Shown: positions 14,718 through 23,649, counted from the first letter of the stretch. The stretch: 35,746 bases of DNA from Bacteroidales bacterium (GCA_017647785.1 JAGCJW010000029.1:1-35746), one strand, 5' to 3'. Made by a program: numbers and translations. Notes: generated by a model from the letters alone, not told the origin.

Positions 14718-15350
14718 ATGCAAGAAGAGAGAAGTGAAAAACAAACCTCGGAGCAACAAATACTTATTGCGGCGGAGGAAGAGTTTCTTTCCAAGGGATA
14801 TAATGGTGCAAGGACAACTTCTATTGCTTCAAAAGCGGGTGTAACTCACGCAATGCTTCACTATTATTTTCGAACAAAGGAGCAACTTTTTGAGAAGTTT
14901 ATCGCAAAGAAGATTCAAGAAATAAAGCCCTTAATGTTATATATTTTTGGAGAAGCAAACCTTCCTTTAAAAGAAAGATTAGAAAAAGCTATCTCTAAAC
15001 ACTTTGATTTTGTGGAAGAAAACGAAGGTCTTGTAAGATTTTTGATAAACGAAATTATGCCTAATAAGGAGCGTTGTCAAATGCTAAAAAAACAATTGCA
15101 AGAGCTATTTGATGCAAGTCAAGAGTTGCAAGAGGAAATTGACCAAGCGGCTAAGAGAAATGAGATTGAGCATATAAATGTCATTACTTTATTTCAAACA
15201 ATTCTTACCTTAAATATTTTCCCTTCCGTAATGAATAACTACATTTCAAATATTATGAATTTAGAAAGCGAGGAAGATATTGCAAAATACAAAGAAGAGC
15301 GAAAGAAAGAGAACATCAAAATAATAATGAAACGATTACAAAAAATTTAA
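14718..15350 (+). CDS. TetR-family transcriptional repressor of the export operon
   Basis: The 210-aa protein has the TetR N-terminal DNA-binding domain (ILIAAEEEFLSKGYNGARTTSIASKAGVTHAMLHYYFRTKEQLF read in segments; the recognition helix is around THAMLHYYF, residues ~48-56), followed by an all-helical ligand/dimer domain with no recognised subtype. It is the first gene of a seven-gene operon and lies 5 bp before the TolC-like gene, the same logic as CecR with YbhGFSR in E. coli. A palindrome just upstream overlaps the transcription start, so repression relieved by an exported compound is the simplest model. The ligand is unknown. Confidence 0.9.
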   Translation: MQEERSEKQTSEQQILIAAEEEFLSKGYNGARTTSIASKAGVTHAMLHYYFRTKEQLFEKFIAKKIQEIKPLMLYIFGEANLPLKERLEKAISKHFDFVEENEGLVRFLINEIMPNKERCQMLKKQLQELFDASQELQEEIDQAAKRNEIEHINVITLFQTILTLNIFPSVMNNYISNIMNLESEEDIAKYKEERKKENIKIIMKRLQKI

Positions 15351-15355
15351 TCCTT

Positions 15356-16630
15356 ATGAAAAGAATAATCACCTTAGGTTTTGTTTTACTCGGCCTGCAA
15401 CTTCATAGTCAAACACTTGAAGAATGTCATAGGCTTGCAAAGGAAAACTATCCCGAAATAAAGCGTTATGAATTGATTGACAAGAGCGAGCAATATAATA
15501 TTAAGAATGCTCTTATGGCATGGGCGCCTCAAATCAATATTTCAGGACAAGCAACCTATCAATCGGCAACCCCTACTTACCCCGAAGTCTTTGATGCTTT
15601 TCTTGCTTTGAGTGGAATTGATATGCTTGGGATTGACAAGTTTCAATACAAAGCCGCAATAGATGTAAATCAAACTATTTGGGACGGAGGCTATTCAAAG
15701 GCAAATCTTGATATAGCAAAGGCGGATGCAAAGGCAGAAAAAAAACAAAATGAAATATCCTTATACGACTTACAATCAAGGGTTAATGATATATACTTTG
15801 GAGTATTAGTTTTAGAAGAAAGAAAGGCACAAACAGAAAACTTGATTGAGATTTTGGAAAGCAACCTTAATCGTATGAAAGTTTATCAAAAGAACGATAT
15901 TGCAATGCAATCCGATGTTGATGCTATAGAGGTAGAGCTTTTGAGTGCAAAACAAAATCTTGCACAAATCACCTCCTCTCTTAAATCGTTTAGACAGATG
16001 CTTGAAATCTTTATAGGACAAAAGCTAAAAGACGAAAAACTACAACGTCCTGCAATGATAGAAATTGCAAATCAAACTTCAAATCGTGCGGAGCTTCAAC
16101 TCTTTGACCTTCAAAAAGAAAAGCTATCCTCTCAACGAAAAGTCATAAATTCTTCCTTAATGCCACACTTTTCATTGTTTGGACAAGTTTATTATGGCTA
16201 TCCAGGGCTTGATATGTTTAAATCAATGATAGAAAATTCGCCCGATTTAAACGCAATTGCAGGCATTAGAATGAGTTGGAACTTAGGAGGATTTTACACA
16301 AGGAAAAACTCTCTCAACAAAATCTCCATAGCGGAAAGGCAAATTGAAATTCAAAAAGATGTTTTCCTTTTTAACACCTCGTTACAACTTTCTCAAAACA
16401 ATTCGGAAATAGAACGCTTAAAGCAAGCCTTAGAAGATGATGAGAAAATTATAGACTTGCGCCGTTCAATACGCATTGCGGCGGAGTCAAAAATGGAAAA
16501 CGGATTGATAGATGCAACGGAGCTTTTACAAAAGATTAACGAGGAATCAATAAGCCTTATCAATCGTAGCCAACACGAAATAGAATTATTACAAAACATT
16601 TATAAAATTAAACAAACCCTTAATCAATAA
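15356..16630 (+). CDS. TolC-like outer-membrane efflux protein
   Basis: The 424-aa protein has a signal peptide (MKRIITLGFVLLGLQLHSQ), then the TolC-family opening TLEECHRLAKENYPEIKR, long amphipathic coiled-coil helices (about 115-190 and 330-420) and strand-forming segments around INISGQATYQ and HFSLFGQVYYGYPG. It would trimerise into an outer-membrane channel-tunnel taking substrate from the HlyD-like adaptor encoded 5 bp downstream. Length fits the Bacteroidota TolC-like group. The YbhGFSR operon itself lacks a TolC gene; here it is built in, giving a complete tripartite exporter. Confidence 0.9.
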   Translation: MKRIITLGFVLLGLQLHSQTLEECHRLAKENYPEIKRYELIDKSEQYNIKNALMAWAPQINISGQATYQSATPTYPEVFDAFLALSGIDMLGIDKFQYKAAIDVNQTIWDGGYSKANLDIAKADAKAEKKQNEISLYDLQSRVNDIYFGVLVLEERKAQTENLIEILESNLNRMKVYQKNDIAMQSDVDAIEVELLSAKQNLAQITSSLKSFRQMLEIFIGQKLKDEKLQRPAMIEIANQTSNRAELQLFDLQKEKLSSQRKVINSSLMPHFSLFGQVYYGYPGLDMFKSMIENSPDLNAIAGIRMSWNLGGFYTRKNSLNKISIAERQIEIQKDVFLFNTSLQLSQNNSEIERLKQALEDDEKIIDLRRSIRIAAESKMENGLIDATELLQKINEESISLINRSQHEIELLQNIYKIKQTLNQ

Positions 16631-16635
16631 GAATT

Positions 16636-17520
16636 ATGAAAAAGATTATTTATATCATTGCAGGATTATGCTTGATTTCTTGCAACAAAACTAATAAATT
16701 TGACGCACAAGGCACATTTGAGGCAAGAGAAATAACGATTTCTTCTGAGGCAAATGGTAAAATCCTTAGCTTTCCTATTGAAGAAGGCATGGAAATAAAA
16801 GCCAATGAAACACTTGGACAAATAGATACTATACAATTGCATTTTCAACGCAAACAACTCTCTGCACAACTCTCTGCTTTGCTCGCCTCACGCCCCGATA
16901 CTCAAAAGCAAGTAGCTTCTTTACAAGAGCAAATCGCAAAACAAAAAAGCGAACTTAAAAGAGTAGAAAACATGTTGAAAGACAATGCAGCAACAAAAAA
17001 GCAATATGATGACATTGAGGCTCAAATAAAAATTTTAGAAACTCAACTCTCTGCAACGCTTTCAACACTTAACAAAAACACAACCTCAATCAACGAAAAT
17101 GCTCTTGCACTTGAAGCACAAATATCATCATTAGAGGATAGGATTTCAAAATGCAAAATCACCTCTCCAATCAACGGAACAATACTTGTAAAGTATGCAC
17201 AAGAGGGAGAAACGACAGTAAGTGGCAAACCACTTTTAAAGGTTGCTGACCTTGAAAATATTTATCTAAGAGCTTATTTTACAAGCGAGCAACTACCAAA
17301 AATTAAAGTAGGAAACAAAGTAAAAGTAATTGCAGACTTTGGAGGAGAAGAGCGGTATGAATATGAAGGAAAAATAAGTTGGATTTCATCTCAATCGGAG
17401 TTTACTCCAAAAAGCATACAAACCGCAAATTCAAGAGCAAACCTTGTTTACGGAGTGAAAATTGCAGTTAAAAACGATGGACGCTTAAAATTAGGACTTT
17501 CGGGCGAAGTAATTTTGTAA
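16636..17520 (+). CDS. HlyD/YbhG-like membrane-fusion lipoprotein
   Basis: The 294-aa periplasmic adaptor starts with a lipoprotein signal (MKKIIYIIAGLCLISC, Cys-16 in a LISC lipobox), so it is likely anchored by lipid. The half-motif IDTIQLHFQRKQL (lipoyl-like domain), a long coiled-coil hairpin (about 70-165, rich in Gln, Lys, Glu) and the returning lipoyl half ISKCKITSPINGTILVKYAQEGETTVSGKPLL follow the HlyD pattern, with a beta-barrel domain after it. It bridges the ABC-2 permeases and the TolC-like channel encoded in the same operon. It ends 1 bp before the next gene's ATG, so translation is probably coupled. Confidence 0.9.
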   Translation: MKKIIYIIAGLCLISCNKTNKFDAQGTFEAREITISSEANGKILSFPIEEGMEIKANETLGQIDTIQLHFQRKQLSAQLSALLASRPDTQKQVASLQEQIAKQKSELKRVENMLKDNAATKKQYDDIEAQIKILETQLSATLSTLNKNTTSINENALALEAQISSLEDRISKCKITSPINGTILVKYAQEGETTVSGKPLLKVADLENIYLRAYFTSEQLPKIKVGNKVKVIADFGGEERYEYEGKISWISSQSEFTPKSIQTANSRANLVYGVKIAVKNDGRLKLGLSGEVIL

Positions 17521-17521
17521 G

Positions 17522-18421
17522 ATGAACGCAATAGAGATAGAAAATATTTCAAAACAATTTGGCAAGGTTAAAGCCTTGGACGATGTTTGCTTAGAGGTAA
17601 AAGAAGGAGAATGCTTTGGGCTAATAGGACCTGACGGAGCGGGAAAGACAACTCTTTTTAGAATACTTACAACCCTTCTTTCGCCCGATAATGGAAAAGC
17701 AAGCGTTAATGGTTTTGATGTAAAGAGGGATTATTTAGAGATAAGGAAATGCGTAGGTTATATGCCTGGTAGGTTTTCTCTTTATCAAGATTTGTCGGTT
17801 GAGGAAAATCTTGAATTTTTTGCAGCACTTTTCAATACCAAGATAAAGGATTCTTATAGCCTTATTGAACCTATTTACAAGCAAATCGAACCTTTTAAAA
17901 CTCGCCGTGCAGGAAAGCTATCGGGAGGTATGAAACAAAAACTTGCACTTTGTTGCGCGCTTATTCATTACCCAAAAGTGCTTTTTCTTGACGAGCCAAC
18001 AACGGGCGTTGATGCGGTTTCGAGAAGTGAATTTTGGGATATGCTTGCGGGACTTAAAGCAAAAAGAATTACAATACTTGTTTCAACGCCTTATATGGAC
18101 GAAGCATCAAGGTGTGAGCGTATTGCACTTTGCAATGAAGGGAAAATCTTAACTACAAATACACCTAAAAATATAGTAGATGGCTATAATGATGAATTAT
18201 ATGCAATAAGCGCCGATAATATGTTTGAATTGCTTTCTTTGTCGCGAAAAGTCAAAGGCGTAAAAGAATGTTATCCTTTTGGAGAAAGCCATCATCTTGT
18301 TGTGGAAAAGGATTTTGACAAAGAGTATTTCGCAAATGAGCTTAACCAAATAAAGAATCTACAAATCAAAAAAGCCTCTCCGAGTATTGAGGATATGTTT
18401 ATAAAACTTATGAAACGATGA
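17522..18421 (+). CDS. ABC transporter ATPase 1 (YbhF N-half-like)
   Basis: The 299-aa cytoplasmic ATPase has Walker A GPDGAGKTT (36-44), the signature LSGGMKQKLALC, Walker B VLFLDEPTTGVD and a ~70-residue C-terminal extension. Substitution of Asn by Asp in the Walker A (GPDGAGK rather than GPNGAGK) is also usual in the N-terminal half of YbhF. The next gene encodes the counterpart of the C-terminal half and overlaps by 4 bp (ATGA), so the two probably form a heterodimer energising the ABC-2 permeases. Confidence 0.92.
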   Translation: MNAIEIENISKQFGKVKALDDVCLEVKEGECFGLIGPDGAGKTTLFRILTTLLSPDNGKASVNGFDVKRDYLEIRKCVGYMPGRFSLYQDLSVEENLEFFAALFNTKIKDSYSLIEPIYKQIEPFKTRRAGKLSGGMKQKLALCCALIHYPKVLFLDEPTTGVDAVSRSEFWDMLAGLKAKRITILVSTPYMDEASRCERIALCNEGKILTTNTPKNIVDGYNDELYAISADNMFELLSLSRKVKGVKECYPFGESHHLVVEKDFDKEYFANELNQIKNLQIKKASPSIEDMFIKLMKR

Positions 18422-19158
18422 AAGATATTGTAATTTCGGTAAAAGAAATAAGCAAGGTGTTTGGTGATTTTACGGCTGTGGATAAAATCAGCTTTGAGGT
18501 AAGAAAGGGAGAAATATTTGGCTTTCTTGGTGCAAACGGTGCGGGAAAAACAACGGCTATGAGAATGCTTTGTGGACTTAGTTTCCCAACACACGGAAGT
18601 GGAACTGTTGCTGGATTTGACATAAGAAAGCAAAGCGAGGAAATAAAGCGAAACATAGGATATATGAGCCAAAAGTTTTCGCTTTATAACAACCTTACCG
18701 TTTGGGAAAACATAAGATTATTTGCGGGAATCTATGGTCTAAGCAAGCAAGAGACAAAACAAAGAGCAGAAAACATATTTAAGCAACTTGATTTTGAGAA
18801 AGAAAGAAACACACTTGTAGCCTCACTCCCACTTGGTTGGAAACAAAAACTTTCATTTTCCATTGCAACAATACATAAACCCGAAATAGTATTTCTTGAC
18901 GAGCCAACAGGAGGCGTGGACCCGATAACAAGACGACAATTTTGGGAAATGATTTATCAAGCCTCCAACGAGGGAACTACAATCTTTGTTACAACTCACT
19001 ATATGGACGAGGCAGAATATTGTTCTCGCGTTTCCATTATGGTAGATGGGCAAATAAGAGCATTGGATACGCCAGCGAATTTGAAAAAACTTTACAATGC
19101 CGAATCTATGGACGAGGTTTTTAGACACCTTGCAAGAGAGGCAAAAAGAGGGGAATAA
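18418..19158 (+). CDS. ABC transporter ATPase 2 (YbhF C-half-like)
   Basis: The 246-aa protein has an intact Walker A GANGAGKTT (38-46), Walker B VFLDEPTGGVD and the H-switch TTHYMDEAEYC. The signature motif is degenerate: LPLGWKQKL in place of LSGGQ. The same replacement is characteristic of the C-terminal half of YbhF-type ATPases, so it supports a heterodimer with one canonical and one degenerate composite site. It overlaps the upstream ATPase by 4 bp and ends 4 bp before the first permease. Confidence 0.92.
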   Translation: MKDIVISVKEISKVFGDFTAVDKISFEVRKGEIFGFLGANGAGKTTAMRMLCGLSFPTHGSGTVAGFDIRKQSEEIKRNIGYMSQKFSLYNNLTVWENIRLFAGIYGLSKQETKQRAENIFKQLDFEKERNTLVASLPLGWKQKLSFSIATIHKPEIVFLDEPTGGVDPITRRQFWEMIYQASNEGTTIFVTTHYMDEAEYCSRVSIMVDGQIRALDTPANLKKLYNAESMDEVFRHLAREAKRGE

Positions 19159-19162
19159 AACA

Positions 19163-20215
19163 ATGAAGACAAACTTTTTATCATTTGTAAAAAAAGAAGC
19201 TTTACATATCCTACGCGATAAAAGGACAATGATGATTGTGCTTTTAATTCCTATTGTCCTTATGATACTTTTTGGATTTGCAATATCTACCGAACTAAAC
19301 AACCTAAACGTTGCGGTATCTGTTCAAAAACATACGGAGGATATTAGAGGGAAAATAGAAAAGCTTTCAGCTAATCCTTATTTTACCTTTGTGGGCTATG
19401 TCAATCAAAAAGATGCGGAAACAATGCTTCGTAGCTCAAAGGCTGATGCGGTAGTTGTTTTTGACAATGAGGGAAAGATGCAATTTCTTTTTGACGCCTC
19501 AAACACCAATACCGCTATGTCAGGAAGCATTTACTTGCAAAGCGTAATGAGTGAAGAGAATCTTTCTAATCAAGAACTATTTAATCTACATTTGCTTTAC
19601 AACCCTCAAATGAAGTCGGCTTATAATTTCGTACCTGGCATAATGGGATTGATATTTATTTTGATTTGTGCAATGATGACCTCGGTTGCAATCGTAAGAG
19701 AAAAAGAAAGCGGAACAATGGAAGTATTACTTGTCTCGCCTGTAAGACCCATTAAAATCATTCTTGCAAAAATGATTCCATACTTTGTAATCTCTTGCAT
19801 AAACCTCACAACTATTCTATTGGTTTCAAGATTTTTACTTGATGTTCCTTTAAGTGGTAGTTTATTTAGCATCATTTTCATTTCACTAATCTATCTTGTA
19901 CTTTCTTTATCCTTAGGATTGCTTGTTTCCACCATATCTTCCTCACAAGTAATGGCACTTTTAATCTCTGCAATGGTGATGATGATGCCTATTCTTATGC
20001 TTTCGGGAATGATATTCCCTATTGAAAATCTACCAAGCGTGCTACAACCTGTGCCATACATAGTACCCGCAAAATGGTATATTGAGGCGATAAGAAAACT
20101 TATGATTATGGGATTGCCAATCACGGCCGTAACAAAAGAAATACTTATACTAATTCTTATGAGCGTTGTCTTAGTATTTGTTTCTTTAAAGAAATTTAAT
20201 GACAAACTTGATTAA
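19163..20215 (+). CDS. ABC-2 type permease 1 (YbhS/YbhR-like)
   Basis: The 350-aa membrane protein starts at the ATG at 19163 (MKTNFLSFVKKEALHILRDKRTM), which fits the family; upstream in-frame codons would overlap the ATPase gene. After one N-terminal membrane span (MIVLLIPIVLMILFGFAI) there is a ~130-residue extracytoplasmic domain, then five predicted spans with the ABC-2 signature segment REKESGTMEVLLVSPVRP preceding the second span. It likely pairs with the permease encoded 6 bp downstream. Small-molecule export is likely; the substrate is unknown. Confidence 0.9.
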   Translation: MKTNFLSFVKKEALHILRDKRTMMIVLLIPIVLMILFGFAISTELNNLNVAVSVQKHTEDIRGKIEKLSANPYFTFVGYVNQKDAETMLRSSKADAVVVFDNEGKMQFLFDASNTNTAMSGSIYLQSVMSEENLSNQELFNLHLLYNPQMKSAYNFVPGIMGLIFILICAMMTSVAIVREKESGTMEVLLVSPVRPIKIILAKMIPYFVISCINLTTILLVSRFLLDVPLSGSLFSIIFISLIYLVLSLSLGLLVSTISSSQVMALLISAMVMMMPILMLSGMIFPIENLPSVLQPVPYIVPAKWYIEAIRKLMIMGLPITAVTKEILILILMSVVLVFVSLKKFNDKLD

Positions 20216-20221
20216 AACACA

Positions 20222-21325
20222 ATGAAACAATTATTCATACTTTTACAAAAGGAGTTTATACAAATAAAACGCGACCCTTTCATATCGAAACTAATTATAA
20301 TGTTCCCTATTTTAGTAATGCTTGTTATGCCTTGGGTTACTACAATGGACATTAGAAACGTTTGCGTTACCATTGTAGATAAAGACAATTCCTCCCTTTC
20401 TCGTAGAATGACAAGTGATATAAAAGCATCGGAATACTTCACACTCACCCCTTCTGCCTCCTCATACAACGAAGCAAAAGCAATGTTGGAGGATTTGAAA
20501 ACGGATATTATTCTATGTATTCCCGAAAACTTTGAACGCAACCTAACAAACTCCACACCCGAAAAGATAAACATATCAGCAAATGCAGTGAACGCAACAA
20601 AAGGCTCTTTGGGAAGTCAATACCTTGTTCAAACAATTATGAGCTCTATCTCAAAACAAAATCAAGAAAAAGGCCTATCCACGCCCTTGGAACTAGTTAC
20701 AATAAAGAATTACTATAACGAAACACTTAATTACAAATACTTAATGATACCAGCCTTGATGATAATTTTGCTAATTGTGATTTGTGGATTCCTTTCCGCC
20801 GTAAACATAGTTATAGAAAAAGAAAACGGAACAATAGAACAAATAAACGTAAGTCCAATCAACCGCTTTACATTTATTCTTGCTAAGCTAATACCATTTT
20901 GGATAATAGGATTGTTTGTTATCTCCATAGCGATGCTTATCACTTGGCTTGTTTATGGACTCGCACCCGTGGGTTCAATAGGCTATATCTATCTTGCATC
21001 AATTTTATTCATACTTGTATTCTCGGGATTTGGCGTAACAATAGCCAATAAATCGGATAACATTCAACAAACTATGTTTGTAATGTTTTTCTTTCTTTTA
21101 ACCTTTATGCTACTTAGCGGACTGCTCACCCCTATTTCCTCAATGCCAAAATGGGCTCAATACGCCACAATCATTCTTCCCCCAAGATATTTTATTGATA
21201 TAATGCGTGGAGTGTATCTAAAAGGAAGTGGCTTTATGGATTTATGGTATAACTTTCTTGCCTTAGGGATTTTTGCAGTGGCATTCAACCTTTTAGCCGC
21301 CAAAACATACAAAAAACAAGGCTAA
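20222..21325 (+). CDS. ABC-2 type permease 2 (YbhR/YbhS-like)
   Basis: The 367-aa protein has the same layout as its upstream neighbour: KEFIQIKRDPFISKLI, a first span, an extracytoplasmic domain (about 45-165), the ABC-2 motif IEKENGTIEQINVSPI and five further spans, ending with a short basic tail. It completes the exporter. The stop (21323-21325) is followed by a 21-bp-periodic repeat array and a hairpin, which end the operon. Confidence 0.9.
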   Translation: MKQLFILLQKEFIQIKRDPFISKLIIMFPILVMLVMPWVTTMDIRNVCVTIVDKDNSSLSRRMTSDIKASEYFTLTPSASSYNEAKAMLEDLKTDIILCIPENFERNLTNSTPEKINISANAVNATKGSLGSQYLVQTIMSSISKQNQEKGLSTPLELVTIKNYYNETLNYKYLMIPALMIILLIVICGFLSAVNIVIEKENGTIEQINVSPINRFTFILAKLIPFWIIGLFVISIAMLITWLVYGLAPVGSIGYIYLASILFILVFSGFGVTIANKSDNIQQTMFVMFFFLLTFMLLSGLLTPISSMPKWAQYATIILPPRYFIDIMRGVYLKGSGFMDLWYNFLALGIFAVAFNLLAAKTYKKQG

Positions 21326-21341
21326 GAAAAACACCCTCAAA

Positions 21342-21446
21342 AAAAGCTAAGAAAGAATTTCCTAAAGCTAAGAAAGAAAAAAATAAAGCTAAGAAAAAAT
21401 TTACTAAAACAAAGAAAAATTTTAGCGAAACAAAGTTTTGTTAAAA
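21342..21446 (+). repeat. Five 21-bp repeat units after the export operon
   Basis: Units starting at 21342, 21363, 21384, 21405 and 21426 share a 13-base core: AAAAGCTAAGAAA, TAAAGCTAAGAAA twice, TAAAACAAAGAAA and CGAAACAAAGTTT. The remaining 8 bases of each unit are variable and AT-rich. The period is exactly 21 bp. The last unit forms the terminator hairpin. Confidence 0.8.
21420..21446 (+). terminator. Probable terminator of the export operon
   Basis: A 12-bp stem with two G-T pairs (21420-21431 with 21435-21446), a 3-nt loop and a short T-rich tail. It is weaker than the other terminators here and made from the last repeat unit. Confidence 0.5.
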
Positions 21447-21498
21447 TACTCTTTTTAAATACTTTTACAAGATTAGAATATTAGTTATAAAACAACGA

Positions 21499-22239
21499 TT
21501 AACAACAAGATTTCCAATTGACTTTTGTAAGTGATTCTATCAAACCTTGATAATTAAGCGCTTTTAATTCTTGTTTCTCTAAGGCATAACTACAAAAATT
21601 CACTTTTTTATCCCATGATATTGACACAAAATCTTTGGGTGGCTTACATTCAAGTATGCAAGATGGTGCTTGAAAAGGTTTTCCATTAGTAACGAAAGAT
21701 AAATCCTTTGGTGTTGGTTGGTTAGAATAACGTTGTGGAACAAGTATTATTTGACTTGGATTTAAGATTTTACTTATTTTTGTATATAGTTGCTTTGTTT
21801 CTTTTAATTTATCTGCACCAATCAACAAATTTACGCCCGGTTTAATATTGGTTTTTGATAGTTTTACAATAAGATTTTCTACTCTTTTAATTTCCTTTTC
21901 ATCTTGTGGTTGATGAATTGTTATATGTATTTTATCGGGTTGGTGTTTTAATAATTTTTCCCACGTTTCTGCCTTTTCCAATGGTAGTCCATTTGTTGTA
22001 ATACTAAGATAACATTTTGGATATAAAGCTTTGATAATTTCAAAAACGCCAGCATATTCAAATGGTTCTCCACCTCCTAACGATATTGCTTTCACTCCGT
22101 TTTCTATACAATCAATAGCGAAATCTATTACCTCTTTTGGTTGCCAAATTGTATTGCCTTCTTTGTTTGAATGATTGTAACAAAAAGGACATTGCTTTGA
22201 ACAATAATTGCTTAAATCTATTGAAATTATCTCTATCAT
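21499..22239 (-). CDS. Small radical SAM enzyme coupled to the 458-aa protein
   Basis: The 246-aa protein binds the radical SAM cluster through C13, C17 and C20 (CSKQCPFC) and has the SAM-binding GGGEPFE (55-61) and a later SITTNGLPL strand. A second group of cysteines follows: C194 and C198 (CILEC), C216 and the final C245-C246. This may be a short SPASM-like or auxiliary-cluster region, although it lacks the full SPASM spacing. The start codon overlaps the stop of the upstream 458-aa gene by one base (TGATG), so the products are made together. No typical RiPP precursor is evident; the upstream protein may be the substrate or partner. The family is certain, the reaction unknown. Confidence 0.88.
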   Translation of the reverse strand: MIEIISIDLSNYCSKQCPFCYNHSNKEGNTIWQPKEVIDFAIDCIENGVKAISLGGGEPFEYAGVFEIIKALYPKCYLSITTNGLPLEKAETWEKLLKHQPDKIHITIHQPQDEKEIKRVENLIVKLSKTNIKPGVNLLIGADKLKETKQLYTKISKILNPSQIILVPQRYSNQPTPKDLSFVTNGKPFQAPSCILECKPPKDFVSISWDKKVNFCSYALEKQELKALNYQGLIESLTKVNWKSCC

Positions 22240-23615
22240 CAGTCCTTTATTTTAATAGCAATATTTTCCTTTTCCAATTCTTGCATTTCCTCTTGCGAAA
22301 TAACCATTGGGTAATATATTCCTCTATATTCTTGATTTGCTAATTGTATAATTTCTTCTTTGTATTCGTTTATATCATCTATATTGTAAATTGGATATAT
22401 GTTATTGTTTATTTCGATTTCTCCATTGCTTATTCCATAGGTTTGTTTTAGAACTTCAAAATAATCATTATCGCTTACTATAACATAAGGATTCATATAT
22501 TCAATCATTTTTTCTAAATAAGGCTTTGCTCTTCTTGAAATTTCATCTAAATAATCTTTCACTTTCAAATCCTTATTTTTGGGAATATAAAGACAAGGAA
22601 CAAATTCAGAATATTCTATAATACATGCTTTTGAATTCAATACGTTAATTTTTTCATAAAAATCACTATAATAAGAGCAAAGTATTAAAACTGTTGGGTT
22701 ATTGTTATATATTCTTTTATTATTTACTTCATATAATCTATCTAAACAATATTCGTTACAACTTGATTGTTTAGCATCAGGACAATAATCTTTAAAAGGA
22801 TAAGCCAATATATCTGTTTTTACATATCCTTTATTTCCATCTTCTAATGTAATTAACTCATAGATTACACCATCAATAATATAAGAAGATTCCCAACCAT
22901 AAAATTTACATTGATAACGTTGTGCGATTTGCATAGTTTCTAAATCTTTAAAACAACCTTTAATTCTATGTATTTTTTCTCTAAAATGTTTAGGAATTTG
23001 AGTAATCTTTACAGGATTTTTGGGTACAAAAACTCTTCTTTGTAAAAGTTCTGGATTATATGGTTGAGAATATAAATAATAAGGATAATCATATTTAAAC
23101 TCTACTAAATCATAAAAACTATCTATATCCTCAAATTCATAAACTTCTAAAATAATATTCTCATCAAGCATTATTTTCAAAACACCTTCAATGACTTGTT
23201 TAGAGTAATCTTTAACGCAATCCCAAGCATCAATCAAATACACTCCCATTTTTTTTGATATACAATGGCAAGAGATGTTTTTCTTACCTTTGTATGCAGA
23301 CAATTTTAAAAAACGCTCTGTTTTGGTAGTATCAATCTTTACTATACAATTACCATACCAATTAAATTCAAAAGGAGAACAAGGATTTTTTAAAAAGGCT
23401 TTTATCTGCTCGTCTGTAAGATTAATGTTTACAAAATCTTTTACTCCATCATCATAACCAAAAAGAAGGTCATTAGCAAACAAACATTCTTCTAACCCAT
23501 AGGGAACAGGTCCATTGTCTTCATATTCCATTATTCCAACATTTCCTTCGTCATCAACCATATACCAAGCAGTTGACATAGAGTGTGTAGCTGGATATTC
23601 CTTATCTTTTTTCAT
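22239..23615 (-). CDS. Unknown 458-aa protein coupled to a radical SAM enzyme
   Basis: I do not recognise the family. It is soluble, with no signal peptide or membrane segment. The N-terminal part (about 8-75) has HSMSTAWYMVDDEGNVGIMEY and NGPVPYG, a pattern met in small cytoplasmic immunity-like or SMI1-type proteins of Bacteroidota; that likeness is a weak impression. Cysteines cluster at C116/C118 (SCHCISKK) and at C278, C286, C290 (CPDAKQSSCNEYC), which could bind metal or be modification sites. The C-terminal half (from about 305) looks like an alpha/beta fold. The gene has its own promoter and is translationally coupled to the radical SAM gene, so a joint function is likely. Confidence 0.8.
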   Translation of the reverse strand: MKKDKEYPATHSMSTAWYMVDDEGNVGIMEYEDNGPVPYGLEECLFANDLLFGYDDGVKDFVNINLTDEQIKAFLKNPCSPFEFNWYGNCIVKIDTTKTERFLKLSAYKGKKNISCHCISKKMGVYLIDAWDCVKDYSKQVIEGVLKIMLDENIILEVYEFEDIDSFYDLVEFKYDYPYYLYSQPYNPELLQRRVFVPKNPVKITQIPKHFREKIHRIKGCFKDLETMQIAQRYQCKFYGWESSYIIDGVIYELITLEDGNKGYVKTDILAYPFKDYCPDAKQSSCNEYCLDRLYEVNNKRIYNNNPTVLILCSYYSDFYEKINVLNSKACIIEYSEFVPCLYIPKNKDLKVKDYLDEISRRAKPYLEKMIEYMNPYVIVSDNDYFEVLKQTYGISNGEIEINNNIYPIYNIDDINEYKEEIIQLANQEYRGIYYPMVISQEEMQELEKENIAIKIKD

Positions 23616-23641
23616 GATAATGCTTTATTATAGTTCCCTTG

Positions 23642-23649
23642 CAAATTTA
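23642..23649 (-). promoter_or_regulatory. -7 promoter box for the 458-aa/radical SAM pair
   Basis: On the minus strand, TAAATTTG (then C) lies 26 bp before the ATG at 23615. Confidence 0.5.

Noticed and set aside
16636..17520. Reading the HlyD-like gene as a RND-type adaptor
   Set aside because: The neighbours are ABC ATPases and ABC-2 permeases and there is no RND pump gene in the window.
21326..21445. A Lys-rich open frame (KAKKEFP-type heptads) across the 21-bp repeats as a small gene or as a C-terminal extension of the permease
   Set aside because: It has no start codon, is out of frame with the permease, and the related array at 28111-28162 carries stops in the equivalent frame; a nucleotide-level repeat explains it better.
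21342..21446. CRISPR array
   Set aside because: The period is only 21 bp, the repeat core is 13 bp and degenerate, spacers are 8 bp and low complexity, and there are no cas genes.
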